DNA from: DASRBO01 sp035653595
GTDB taxonomy: Bacteria > Actinomycetota > Acidimicrobiia > Acidimicrobiales > JAJPHE01
Assembly (NCBI GenBank): GCA_035653595.1
Contig: DASRBO010000075.1
Location: 1-22,509 of the forward strand
Length of the DNA stretch: 22,509 nucleotides
Direction of reading: 5' to 3'
Below the pieces are notes generated by a model, which did not search any database, was not told the origin of the DNA, and saw only the letters and a list, made by a program, of their open reading frames with translations. Below are positions 8,728 to 15,934 of this stretch, in pieces. Made by a program: the position numbers and the translations under genes. Every line of letters begins with the position of its first letter. Position 1 is the stretch's first letter.

Positions 8728-9327
8728 ATGAGACGCAGGACATTTGACATGCTGGCTACCGCCGGCGGTCTTGTGCTGATGGCCGTCCTCGCCATCGCCG
8801 GCGGCCTGTTGATGCGGGGCGCCAGCTTCGCCAACGGCCAGGTCCACAACCAGCTGGCCCAGCAGCAGATCACGTTCCCGACCGCGGCCGCCCTGGCCAA
8901 CGCCAAGCCGGGTACCGAGCTCACCCCGGCGATGGTCCCGTACCTCAGCCCGTACGCCGGCCAGCAGCTGACGACCGGCCCTCAGGCCGAGGCCTACGCC
9001 GATCACTTCATCGCCGACCATCTGGCTGCCATGCCCTTCGGCGGGGTGTACTCGAAGGTCAGCGCGGCCTCGATAGCCGCCCCGACCAACACGAAGCTCG
9101 CCGCTGAGGTCCAGACGGTGTTCCGGGGCACGACCCTTCGGGGTCTGCTGCTGGAGGCCTACGCCTTCTCGAAGTTCGGTCAGATCGCCCTCATCGCCGG
9201 CGTCTGCGCCTTCGCCCTCGCCGGGGTGATGCTGGTCCTCTCCGGGTTCGGGCTCTGGCACCTCCGCCGGGTGCCGGCTGAGCAGGAGCTGCTCGGTCCC
9301 CGCATCGCTGGTCGGGTCGCCGCCTGA
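8728..9327 (+). CDS. Conserved two-helix membrane protein of unknown function
   Basis: A 199-residue protein. ATG 8728 has a good ribosome site (CGGAGAG, 8718-8723); ATG 8695 upstream lacks one. Helix 1 is at about residues 8-28 (LATAGGLVLMAVLAIAGGLL) and helix 2 at about 150-172 (FGQIALIAGVCAFALAGVML), ending in basic WHLRR, so the middle of about 120 residues is probably extracytoplasmic. That middle carries VHNQLAQQQITFP, YAGQQLTTGPQAEAYADHFI and FRGTTLRGLLLEAYAF. I recognise these as features of an actinobacterial family of small membrane proteins with no assigned function. It is the last gene before a strong terminator and may belong with the glycan genes, but the 123-base gap and hairpin before it could also mean its own promoter. 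Confidence 0.8.
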   Translation: MRRRTFDMLATAGGLVLMAVLAIAGGLLMRGASFANGQVHNQLAQQQITFPTAAALANAKPGTELTPAMVPYLSPYAGQQLTTGPQAEAYADHFIADHLAAMPFGGVYSKVSAASIAAPTNTKLAAEVQTVFRGTTLRGLLLEAYAFSKFGQIALIAGVCAFALAGVMLVLSGFGLWHLRRVPAEQELLGPRIAGRVAA

Positions 9328-9365
9328 GCAAACCCTCCCCCGACCGGACCTACCCCTAGCCCCCA

Positions 9366-9400
9366 GAAGCCCCGCCCTCGGGCGGGGCTTCGGTCGTTTT
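9366..9400 (+). terminator. Strong intrinsic terminator of the glycan operon
   Basis: GAAGCCCCGCCC (9366-9377) pairs with GGGCGGGGCTTC (9380-9391) around a tight TC turn, followed a few bases later by TTTT at 9397-9400. It lies 39 bases after the stop of the membrane-protein gene and marks the end of the rightward unit. Confidence 0.85.
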
Positions 9401-9727
9401 GTCCGTTCTTTCCATCCCGCCCCGCCCCGCCCCGGCCGTGCTGCTTGGCCGCGAGCGGGGCGCCTGTCTCGACGCTCACATCACCAGGTCCGGGCCCGAC
9501 CACGCAGCAGCGCCCTAGGAGCAGGCCCGTCATCGGCAGAGGGCCCACGCCGGAGCCCGCTGTGGTCGACGGCGGCCACGGCGAGGAAATTTCCGCCAGG
9601 GCGCCGCAAGTTCCGAAGCCGGTCGGCGTATTAGCCACCGAACAGGCGGCCGGGGAACCGGGCGTGCGACACCACCGGGGTCGCCGAACCACCCCCTGTC
9701 GTTCGGAGCAGAGCTCAGGAGTTGGTG
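9401..9727 (+). other. 327-base leader region of the GT2 gene
   Basis: No convincing gene is here. It lies between the terminator and the GT2 start and is less regular in codon pattern than its flanks. It contains possible short stems, for example GCGAC at 9665-9669 with GTCGC about nine bases later. A long structured 5' leader is possible, but I cannot match it to a known riboswitch class. Confidence 0.3.
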
Positions 9728-10603
9728 GTGCAGGTAATCGAGATCGACAGCGAGCCATACCCGACACCAGCGCAGTCGGACGGCACCTCGGTGGTCATCG
9801 ACCTCCGCGATCCGGTCACCATCGATCCGTTCCCAACGTCGGAGCAGGTCGATGCGCCCCCCAACTACGGCGAGGCTGGCCCCCCCCAGGTCAGCCTCGC
9901 CGTATTAATGCCCGTGTTCAACGAGGCCCGGACGGTCCGTCAGGCGGTCCAGGACGTGTTGTCCGTCCACTACCCCTGTCCGATGGAGCTGATCGTCGTC
10001 AATGACGGGAGCACCGATGAGACCGCCTCGATCCTGGCGTCGCTGAGCGACGATCGACTGACCGTCCTTCACCACGCCGTCAACCGGGGCAAAGGTGCCG
10101 CCCTGAAGACGGCGGCCTCGGCGACGACGGGCGCCACCCACGTGGTGCCCTTCGACGCCGATCTCGAGTACTCGGCCGCCGATCTCCTCCGCCTGGTGGA
10201 TCAGGTGGTGGATGGCCGAGCCAACGTCGTGTTCGGCTCCCGCCGTTCGGGGCGCTCGGTGCCCCACCAGAACCGGCTCTACGCCATCGGCAACACGGTC
10301 ATGACCAAGGTCGCCAACACGCTCTACGGTTCACGCTTGACCGACCTCCACACCTGCCTCAAGCTCGTGCCCGCCCGGTTGTTCGCGCAGCTGCCCCTTC
10401 TCGAGGAGGGGTTCGGTCTGGATACCGAGCTCACCGCCTGGCTGCTGCGCAGCGGCGCCCAGCTGCGGGAGGTCCCGATCTCCTACCGCAGCCGCAGCCG
10501 GGCCGAGGGCAAGAAGATCTCGTGGCGGGACAGCCTGGTCTGCTTCCACCTCCTCTTCCGCATCCGGCTGGAGGACGCTCCGGTCCTCGGCGGCGCCGCC
10601 TAG
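9728..10603 (+). CDS. GT2 glycosyltransferase, polyprenyl-phosphate sugar synthase-like
   Basis: A 291-residue protein. About 55 unconserved N-terminal residues are followed by a GT-A domain: SLAVLMPVFNEARTVRQAV, then VVNDGSTDET, then FDADLEYSAADL with the DxD-type metal site, then TDLHTCLKLVPARLF and FGLDTELTAWLLR. This is the pattern of dolichyl-phosphate mannose synthase-like enzymes, which load a sugar onto a polyprenyl phosphate. No transmembrane helices are obvious, so it should be a soluble or peripheral form. It could supply the lipid-linked sugar used by the GT-C-like protein at 2825-4744. GTG 9728 was chosen because AGGAG (9717-9721) sits six bases upstream; TTG 9722 and GTG 9725 are in frame too. 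Confidence 0.9.
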   Translation: MQVIEIDSEPYPTPAQSDGTSVVIDLRDPVTIDPFPTSEQVDAPPNYGEAGPPQVSLAVLMPVFNEARTVRQAVQDVLSVHYPCPMELIVVNDGSTDETASILASLSDDRLTVLHHAVNRGKGAALKTAASATTGATHVVPFDADLEYSAADLLRLVDQVVDGRANVVFGSRRSGRSVPHQNRLYAIGNTVMTKVANTLYGSRLTDLHTCLKLVPARLFAQLPLLEEGFGLDTELTAWLLRSGAQLREVPISYRSRSRAEGKKISWRDSLVCFHLLFRIRLEDAPVLGGAA

Positions 10604-10654
10604 CGCTGAGAACGCGACACCAGACGACCATGGCCCCTGGTATCCTATTTACGG

Positions 10655-10668
10655 TTACGCTAAAGTAA
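10655..10668. promoter_or_regulatory. TTAC-N6-GTAA inverted repeat in an A/T-rich patch
   Basis: TTAC, GCTAAA, GTAA lies in the most A/T-rich stretch of the area (10640-10675), together with -10-like TATCCT, TACGCT and TAAAGT. It is 52 bases upstream of the secreted-protein start at 10720. The shape fits a TetR-type operator over a promoter. No regulator gene is adjacent, so this is only a candidate. Confidence 0.35.
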
Positions 10669-10719
10669 GTAGTACCGGGCGTCACCAAGGGGCGCCCTTC
10701 TGGGGAGCCTGGGGAGGAT

Positions 10720-11187
10720 GTGGCGACGATGAGGCGGGCGGCGCTGGTGTTGGCGGGATTGGCCGGGGCCGGGCTCAGTGCCTGGCAGCTGGCCCCGGCC
10801 CAGGGGGCTCCCTCGCGCGGAATCTGCACCGCCGCCGCCGGCGCCCCCTGCTCGTTCACCAGCGTCGCCGTCATCGGGGGCACGAACGAGGAGGGCGTCA
10901 TCTCTTCCCTCCAGGTGGGCACCTTCACCGTGGCCGTGGTCACCGCCGGCCAGCCCCGCAACCGTCACGGTGAGGCCCTGGGCTACCAGGGCCAGATCTG
11001 CAGCGTCTCCATCGCCAACGGCGGGCCTCCCAAGGGCAAGCCCAGGACCGACGCCGAGGGTCAGCCCATCAGCTGGACGGGGACGGGCGCCGGGGTGGTG
11101 TCGGGGTTGTTCATCCAGGGCTGCACCTACTCGGTGACCGTCAACAAGGGCGGCATCGGCACGGTGACGGTCGGCCAGACCAACTGA
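10720..11187 (+). CDS. Small secreted protein with four cysteines
   Basis: A 155-residue protein. MRRAALVLAGLAGAGLSAWQ ending in APAQGA is a classical signal peptide with cleavage near residues 29-31. The mature part (about 125 residues) has four cysteines in GICTAAAGAPC, QICSVS and GCTYSV, enough for two disulfides, and is rich in Gly, Val and Thr with predicted beta strands, so a small all-beta fold is likely. I do not recognise a family. GTG 10720 has GGAGG only two bases upstream, while ATG 10729 in the same frame has it eleven bases upstream; the true start could be either. It converges on the next gene with only seven bases between stops. Confidence 0.8.
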   Translation: MATMRRAALVLAGLAGAGLSAWQLAPAQGAPSRGICTAAAGAPCSFTSVAVIGGTNEEGVISSLQVGTFTVAVVTAGQPRNRHGEALGYQGQICSVSIANGGPPKGKPRTDAEGQPISWTGTGAGVVSGLFIQGCTYSVTVNKGGIGTVTVGQTN

Positions 11188-11194
11188 AGCGTCG

Positions 11195-12541
11195 CTAACC
11201 GTCGCCGGCGCCGGCGGCCAGCTCCTCGAGCATGAGTTTGCGGGCCGGCACCCCGTCGTCGAAGCGGAGGGCCTTGACCAGGTGGACGATGGTCCCCTTC
11301 TCCGGCTCCGACTCGAAGCGGACGTGGTCCACCAGGGCATGCATCAGCGCCACCCCCCGGCCGTGCTCGGCATCCATGGCCGCCATGGTCGGGCGCAGGG
11401 CCACGTGGTCGAAGCCGTGGCCAACGTCGATGACCCGGATGTGGCAGTCGGACGGCCCGACGCTGACCGCCACGTCGTAGACGTCGCCCGGCCCCGAATG
11501 GTCGATCACGTTGGCGCAGGCCTCGGTGAGGGCCAGCTCCACCGCCGCCGAGTCCTCTTCGAGCACCCCCACCTCCGACATCGCCGCCCGGATCAGATGG
11601 CGGGTGACGGGAACGCTGAGGCGATCGCGGGGCAGCTGGAGGGACAGGGTGAAGCGGAAGCCGTTGGCGCGGGAATCGCTCTCGTCGGCGTCCAGGGGAA
11701 GGATGCCGGTCGCCGGCCAGGCGTAGCGGTGGGACGTCAACCGGCCGGTGGGCGTGCCCAGGTCTACGACCAGGCGGCACTGGGGGTCACCGAGGGCGAT
11801 GCGCTCGTCGAGGGTCACCTCGGCTCCGCCGGCCGCCCGGGCCCCGAGCCCGCCGGCCAGGGCGGAGGTGAACCGGCACAACCCCGGGGGAGGTGACGGT
11901 CCGAACGGACAGCGCCGGACCCCCAGCACGACCCGGCTGCGGCTGCGGGAGACCACGTGGAAGTCGCCGCCGAGCTCGGCCTCGGTGGCGATCAGGCTGT
12001 CGGCCACCGCCATCGGGTCCGGCGCCAAGGGCGCCTCGTTCGCCCGGCGCTGGGCGACGGTGGCTCCCGCCAGGGCGGCCGCTTCGTCCATCGCCATCCC
12101 TGAGGTCATGTGGGCGGCCATGAGGGCCGCTACCGCCGCCGGCTGACCGGCCGGGACCAGGGCGGGATCGGCGCTGACGGGGTCGAGGTTGGCCTCCGGA
12201 GCCCGGGCGACGGCCAGGCCCACCCGTACGCCGGGGCTGGACCCGTGGGCGGAGAACAGGCTCCTGGCGTCGTCCTGGGCCCGGGTGAGGCCGGCGCCGA
12301 CGCTTTCACCGGGCAGGTCGCCGGCGGGCAGGTGGCGCAGCTCCAGCCGGGCCAGCTGCTCCTCCCAGTCGAAGGAGACCCAGATCGGTCCGGGGTCCAT
12401 CTCCGTCAGGGCCTCGTGGACCAGAGGCCGGGCCAGCTCGGCCACCGCCGGCTCGATGGCGTGGCGGGCCAGATGCGCCGTGACCTCCTGCTCGAGGCGG
12501 GTGACGGCCCCCCCGACTCTCGTGTCTACGCACCACTCCAC
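11195..12541 (-). CDS. Anti-sigma-factor-type ATPase with N-terminal cysteine-containing sensory region
   Basis: A 448-residue protein. The C-terminal third (about 300-425) is an RsbW/SpoIIAB-like GHKL ATPase: N-box EACAN at 340-344, G1 DVGHGFD at 372-378 and G2 HGRGVALM at 393-400. Such domains bind and phosphorylate anti-sigma antagonists or hold a sigma factor. The middle (about 180-265) has RRCPFG, LCRFTSALAGGLGARAAG and LDERIALGDPQCRLVVDLG. The three cysteines at 211, 222 and 255 resemble the methanogen-AFR type domain, a likely ligand- or metal-sensing module. The first 110 residues look like another small alpha/beta domain. It has no transmembrane helix and should be a cytosolic switch in a partner-switching pathway. 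No sigma factor or STAS antagonist lies nearby. GTG 12541 follows GAGGGG. Confidence 0.8.
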   Translation of the reverse strand: MEWCVDTRVGGAVTRLEQEVTAHLARHAIEPAVAELARPLVHEALTEMDPGPIWVSFDWEEQLARLELRHLPAGDLPGESVGAGLTRAQDDARSLFSAHGSSPGVRVGLAVARAPEANLDPVSADPALVPAGQPAAVAALMAAHMTSGMAMDEAAALAGATVAQRRANEAPLAPDPMAVADSLIATEAELGGDFHVVSRSRSRVVLGVRRCPFGPSPPPGLCRFTSALAGGLGARAAGGAEVTLDERIALGDPQCRLVVDLGTPTGRLTSHRYAWPATGILPLDADESDSRANGFRFTLSLQLPRDRLSVPVTRHLIRAAMSEVGVLEEDSAAVELALTEACANVIDHSGPGDVYDVAVSVGPSDCHIRVIDVGHGFDHVALRPTMAAMDAEHGRGVALMHALVDHVRFESEPEKGTIVHLVKALRFDDGVPARKLMLEELAAGAGDG

Positions 12542-12624
12542 TGCCCCTCACCTTCCCCGCAGGCGACGGCCCTACCCTGCCCGCTCGATGGGCCGGGGGC
12601 GAGGCGGGCCGAGCGCTTCTGGAC

Positions 12625-13011
12625 CTAGGGCTCCCCGGGCTGCTCCGGCTCGATGTGCATGGCGGCCTCCTCGGGGAGCAGCCCATCGGTGTCGTCCTCG
12701 GCCAGCTCGGCCACCTCGGTCGCTTCGTCGTCGGCCAGCCCACCCCCGTCGGGTGCCAGCAGGCGGCCCGGTCGCACCTCGGCGCCCCTGGCTTCCGGCT
12801 GCTCCCGCCGCAGCCGGTCCTCGAGGCGCTCGGGCATCCGCCCCTCGGCCGGGGTGGTCCCGTAGTCGTCGGCGGCCACCGGATGGTCCCGCGGCGGGGC
12901 CAGGCCCTCGACGGCGGACTGGTCGTCGATACCGGGGGGCTGGTCCTCGACCGGGGGGAGGCCCTCGGCCTCGAGATCGGTGAACGGGGGGTCCTGGGAC
13001 GCTCGTCTCAT
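12625..13011 (-). CDS. DUF5709-like acidic protein
   Basis: About 128 residues from ATG 13011 (131 from ATG 13020), very acidic and proline-rich with no predicted membrane segment. The order of features fits actinobacterial DUF5709: an N-terminal GLPPVEDQPPG stretch, a central DDYGTTPAEGRMPERLEDRLRREQPE, then GRLLAPDGGG and a C-terminal LPEEAAMHIEPE. No biochemical role is known for this family. It is probably an extended or partly disordered cytosolic protein. ATG 13011 is preferred because TAGGG is about eight bases upstream; for ATG 13020 the same sequence lies too close. It lies 51 bases after zur on the same strand and may share its transcript. Confidence 0.75.
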   Translation of the reverse strand: MRRASQDPPFTDLEAEGLPPVEDQPPGIDDQSAVEGLAPPRDHPVAADDYGTTPAEGRMPERLEDRLRREQPEARGAEVRPGRLLAPDGGGLADDEATEVAELAEDDTDGLLPEEAAMHIEPEQPGEP

Positions 13012-13062
13012 CGCCGGCATCCCTACCCTCGGTCTGCTCCCGCCACCCCGGCGGGGCGTCAG

Positions 13063-13446
13063 TCAGCCCCCGCAGTTGGAGCAGACGCCGAAGATCTCCA
13101 CGGTGTGGGTCACCTCGCTGTAGCCCAGCCGTTGGGCGACGACCTCGGCCCACTGCTCGACCTCGGGACCCTCCACCTCGGCCGAGGTGCCGCACCGCCG
13201 GCAGACGATGTGGTGGTGGTGGCCGTCGCTGCGGCAGTGTCGATAGACCGTCTCGCCGTCGGCCGCCTGCAGGGCGTCGATGATGCCCTCGTCGGCCAGC
13301 AGCTGAAGGTGGCGGTAGACGGTGGTGAGGCCCACCGACTCACCCCCCGCCCGCAGCTCGGCGTGGATGTCCTGGGCGCTGCGGAAGCTGGTGGAGCCCT
13401 GCAGCACCCGGAGCACGGCCTGGCCCTGTCTGGTGCTGCGGCTCAC
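13063..13446 (-). CDS. zur: Zinc uptake regulator of the Fur family
   Basis: A 127-residue Fur-family repressor. The winged helix contains FRSAQDIHAELR and GLTTVYRHLQLLADEGII (recognition helix, about 39-56). The dimerisation domain has the His-rich CRSDGHHHHIVC and two CxxC pairs, C82/C85 and C122/C125, that form the structural zinc site. EVEQWAEVVAQRLGYSEVTHTVEIFGVC closely follows the actinobacterial Zur (FurB) pattern rather than FurA. With zinc bound it should repress zinc import and alternative ribosomal-protein genes. GTG 13446 is ten bases downstream of the carbonic anhydrase stop, so the two are almost certainly co-transcribed. No clear Zur box is visible nearby. Confidence 0.88.
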   Translation of the reverse strand: MSRSTRQGQAVLRVLQGSTSFRSAQDIHAELRAGGESVGLTTVYRHLQLLADEGIIDALQAADGETVYRHCRSDGHHHHIVCRRCGTSAEVEGPEVEQWAEVVAQRLGYSEVTHTVEIFGVCSNCGG

Positions 13447-13456
13447 CCGACAGAGA

Positions 13457-13957
13457 TTACGGTCGGCTCGGGCCCACCTCGGCCAGTTCGCCGGTGCCTA
13501 CGTCGAAGACGAACCCACGGGCGTCGTGGCTGAGCAGCCAGGGACAGTCCCGTAGGCGCTCGAGGGAGACCCGGACGTCTTCGTAGGGGTCCCTGAAGGC
13601 TCCCGGGACCCAACCCGGTCGCTGGCCGGTCCGCCGCTCGAGGTCGTCGAGCAGGCTCTGGTCGTCCAGCTTCTGCATGCCGCAGTCGGTGTGGTGCACC
13701 AGGACGATCTGGCGGGTGCCGAGGGCGGTCTGGCTGAGCACCAGCGATCGGACGGTGTCGTCGGTGACCAGGCCGCCGGCGTTGCGCAGCAGGTGAGCGT
13801 CGCCGATCTCGAGGCCGAGCACGCCGAACAGGTCGAGGCGGGCGTCCATGCAGGCCACCACGGCCAGCTTCCGTCGGGGAGCGGATTGGAGCCCGGAGGA
13901 GGAGTAGGTCTCGCGAAAGCGAGCGGCGGCGGTGAGGATGGGGTCGTCGTCGGACAT
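13457..13957 (-). CDS. Beta-carbonic anhydrase (Rv1284-like)
   Basis: A 166-residue zinc enzyme that interconverts carbon dioxide and bicarbonate in the cytosol. VACMDARLD gives zinc ligand Cys36 and the Asp38-Arg40 dyad; VHHTDCGM gives His89 and Cys92. HLLRNAGGLVTDD and the closing RGFVFDVGTGELAEV match the mycobacterial Rv1284 subclass closely, and the length fits (about 163). All catalytic residues are present. ATG 13957 has GGGAGA about eight bases upstream. It is the first gene of a leftward unit continuing into zur, an unusual pairing of a zinc enzyme with the zinc regulator. Confidence 0.92.
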   Translation of the reverse strand: MSDDDPILTAAARFRETYSSSGLQSAPRRKLAVVACMDARLDLFGVLGLEIGDAHLLRNAGGLVTDDTVRSLVLSQTALGTRQIVLVHHTDCGMQKLDDQSLLDDLERRTGQRPGWVPGAFRDPYEDVRVSLERLRDCPWLLSHDARGFVFDVGTGELAEVGPSRP

Positions 13958-14105
13958 GGCTGCATTCTCCCTGCCGGTAGTGGCCGCCAGTCCAACATCC
14001 GGAGATATGGGACGATCCCCGCGACCACTGACATACCACTCGTGGTGGCGGATAGCGTTGGGATCAGGAAGGACTCTGGCGATCGAGGGAGAACCTCATT
14101 GGCGA

Positions 14106-14127
14106 CTGGTTAGTGGTTGCAAACCAG
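14106..14127. promoter_or_regulatory. Inverted repeat upstream of the GGDEF gene
   Basis: CTGGTT and AACCAG form the outer arms. Inside, TGGTT occurs twice (14107-14111 and 14114-14118), facing AACCA at 14122-14126. It is 67 bases before ATG 14194 in the 236-base divergent gap with the carbonic anhydrase gene. It could be an operator or an RNA hairpin; no promoter element around it is convincing. Confidence 0.3.
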
Positions 14128-14193
14128 CGAACGGCGACTCTGCGGCTCGGCCATCGGATCGATGGGTCGTAGCGCACCGGATCCGGGTGTTCC

Positions 14194-14988
14194 ATGAGCC
14201 TTAGCGAAAAATCCGCCGAAGCCCCGATGGAGCTGGACCTGCTCCCGCTGATCGACCGGCTTCCCGCCTGCTCCTCGGGCCTGGCCTACCTCTACTGGTG
14301 CCTGGACCACCTGGTGGAGGCCCTGGGCCTCGACGACGCCGTGCTGACCATGGAGCACCCCGCCCTGGGGCTGCAGATCTTCCGGGCCAAGAAGAGGCCG
14401 GCGGCGGAGGAGGTGGAGGGCGAGCGGGTCGACAAGCCCGGCCTGTACCTGTTCCCCGACCCCCTCAACGACGAGCACAAGCGGGCGGTGGCCCAGCTCT
14501 GCGACGTGGCCCTCACCATCGAGCTGGCCCGCCACGACGCCTCCAACGACGCCCTCACCGGCCTGCTCAACCGGCGGTCCTTCTCCGAGGCCATCAACGG
14601 GTTCAGGGCCCACAGCGAGCGCCACGGCATGGGCTTCTGCCTGGCCCTGCTCGACGTGGACGGTCTCAAGGTGATCAACGACACCATGGGCCACTTCGAG
14701 GGCGACCGCCTCCTGCGGATCACCGGTTCTGAGCTGCGCCGGTGCCTGCGGGCGGGCGACGTGGCCGCCCGGATCGGCGGCGACGAGTTCGCAGTCCTGC
14801 TGGCCAACGGCACCGCCGAGGCCGCCGACCGGCTCAAGGGACGACTGCAGGAGTCGGTCAGCCGGGCCCTCAACCGACCCATGGCCTTCTCCGTGGGGGC
14901 GGCGGTGGCCCCGACGGAGTCCCTGAACGCCGACGAGCTGTTCCGTCTCGCCGACGGCCGACTCTACGAGGACAAGCGACGGAGGTGA
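14194..14988 (+). CDS. GGDEF diguanylate cyclase with intact I-site
   Basis: A 264-residue protein. The first ~110 residues form a small domain, possibly a degenerate GAF, joined by a helix to a complete GGDEF domain: NDALTGLLNRRSF (118-130), LLDVDGLKVINDTMGH (metal and nucleotide site), RIGGDEFAVLL with GGDEF at 195-199, and a final ADGRLYEDK. RAGD at 186-189, five residues before GGDEF, is the inhibitory RxxD site for product feedback. It should make cyclic-di-GMP from two GTP. No transmembrane helix is seen, so it is cytosolic. ATG 14194 has only a weak ribosome site. The stop overlaps the ribosome site of the next small gene, so the two are coupled. Confidence 0.9.
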   Translation: MSLSEKSAEAPMELDLLPLIDRLPACSSGLAYLYWCLDHLVEALGLDDAVLTMEHPALGLQIFRAKKRPAAEEVEGERVDKPGLYLFPDPLNDEHKRAVAQLCDVALTIELARHDASNDALTGLLNRRSFSEAINGFRAHSERHGMGFCLALLDVDGLKVINDTMGHFEGDRLLRITGSELRRCLRAGDVAARIGGDEFAVLLANGTAEAADRLKGRLQESVSRALNRPMAFSVGAAVAPTESLNADELFRLADGRLYEDKRRR

Positions 14989-14993
14989 CCGCC

Positions 14994-15242
14994 TTGCCCA
15001 TCCCCCTGTGGGACACCGACAGCCTCGAGCTCGCCCTGCGCCGGATCGAAGGGGTATGTGCGGTGACCTTGGAAGTGGGCGAGAGGGGGGTCGAGGTGCA
15101 GCTGGGGCTGCGCCGCGGTAGCAACGAAGCCGCCGTGCGGCGGGCAGCCATGGCGATGCTGTCCTCCGACCGCACCGGGGGGACCGGAATATCGGTCCTG
15201 TTCTTCGGCCACCAAGCCAGGCGCTCCAGCCGGGCCGGCTGA
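14994..15242 (+). CDS. Small protein of unknown function coupled to the GGDEF gene
   Basis: An 82-residue protein starting at TTG 14994, five bases after a perfect GGAGGTGA ribosome site (14981-14988) that lies across the stop of the GGDEF gene. GTG 14985 in the same frame overlaps that stop but has no spacing for the ribosome. The sequence (DSLELALRRIEGVCAVTLEV, then VEVQLGLRRG, then AVRRAAMAML, then GISVLFFGHQA) suggests alternating strands and helices like a small ferredoxin-like or ACT-like alpha/beta domain. I do not recognise a family. Translational coupling suggests a partner or regulator of the cyclase made in fixed ratio. It ends in a terminator hairpin shared with the convergent luxR gene. 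Confidence 0.65.
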   Translation: MPIPLWDTDSLELALRRIEGVCAVTLEVGERGVEVQLGLRRGSNEAAVRRAAMAMLSSDRTGGTGISVLFFGHQARRSSRAG

Positions 15243-15259
15243 GCCCGGTCCTCCGGGCT
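15242..15259. terminator. Bidirectional terminator hairpin between convergent genes
   Basis: AGCCCGG and CCGGGCT form a perfect seven-pair stem around TCCT. It begins on the last base of the small gene's stop and ends just before the stop of the LuxR gene. On the plus strand TTTA follows. The placement in a 17-base gap between convergent genes supports the call. Confidence 0.55.
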
Positions 15260-15934
15260 TTAGGACATTGCGAAGTCCGACTTGGCCCGCTCGGGCAGCT
15301 GGACCAGGCCGTAGCCCATGGCGATGGAGACGGCGTGGGCCTGGGTGCGGGCCCCGAGCTTGTCGAAGAGCCGGATCTTGTGGCTCTCGACCGTCTTGAG
15401 GGCGACCCCCAGTCGCTTGGCGATGGCCTTGGCGGGCAACCCCTCGGCCATGGCCGCCAGTACCTCCGCCTCGCGCGGGGTGAGGGAGAAGCTGTTGGAC
15501 CCTCCGCCGGAACGGAAGCCCCGCCACTGGGCGAGCACCACGCTGGCGGCCCGGCTGTAGAGCGCGGCACCGCCCTGGCCGACGGCGGACACGGCGTCGG
15601 CGATGCGGGCGGCGTTCATGTCATGGGACAGGAAGCCTGAGGCGCCCCGCTCGAGGCAGGCCATTATCCGCTCCTCCGAGGGGTCCTCGCTCAGCACCAC
15701 CACATGGGTGCCGGCGGCGACCAGGCTGGATATGACGTCGTCGACCTTCCTGCCCGCCAGAGGATCGGACAGGACCACCACCTCGGGCCGCTGCTCGGCC
15801 ACCGACGACTCCAGCTCGGGAGCGCTGGAGACGCTGGCCACTACGTCGATGTGTTGCTGACGCAGGCTCCGGGCCAGAACCTCGCGCACCAACCGGTTGC
15901 GATCCGCCAGTACTACCCGCATGTCGAGCGTCAC
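15260..15934 (-). CDS. LuxR/NarL-type regulator with degenerate receiver domain
   Basis: A 224-residue protein with response-regulator layout. The receiver (about 5-125) starts RVVLADRNRLVREVLARSL, but the phosphate-accepting position is altered: VVVLSDPLAG puts Ser56 where Asp is expected, with an Asp one residue later. The conserved lysine is replaced by His104 (GFLSHD). The DNA-binding half (about 148-212) is typical: SLTPREAEVLAAMAEGLPAKAIAKRLGVALKTVESHK. It may act without phosphorylation or respond to a ligand. GTG 15934 overlaps the previous stop by four bases; ATG 15922 is an alternative. It is second in a two-gene unit. Confidence 0.85.
   Translation of the reverse strand: MTLDMRVVLADRNRLVREVLARSLRQQHIDVVASVSSAPELESSVAEQRPEVVVLSDPLAGRKVDDVISSLVAAGTHVVVLSEDPSEERIMACLERGASGFLSHDMNAARIADAVSAVGQGGAALYSRAASVVLAQWRGFRSGGGSNSFSLTPREAEVLAAMAEGLPAKAIAKRLGVALKTVESHKIRLFDKLGARTQAHAVSIAMGYGLVQLPERAKSDFAMS

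Noticed and set aside
7189..9261. Minus-strand 690-residue open frame
   Set aside because: It lies antisense to the glycoside hydrolase and membrane-protein genes, has low-complexity Gly/Arg/Glu-rich composition and no recognisable domain; it is a by-product of high GC.
9550..9720. Possible riboswitch, c-di-AMP (ydaO) type, before the GT2 gene
   Set aside because: There are GGGGAACC-like and GCCGAACC-like pieces, but the conserved order of the known class cannot be laid out.
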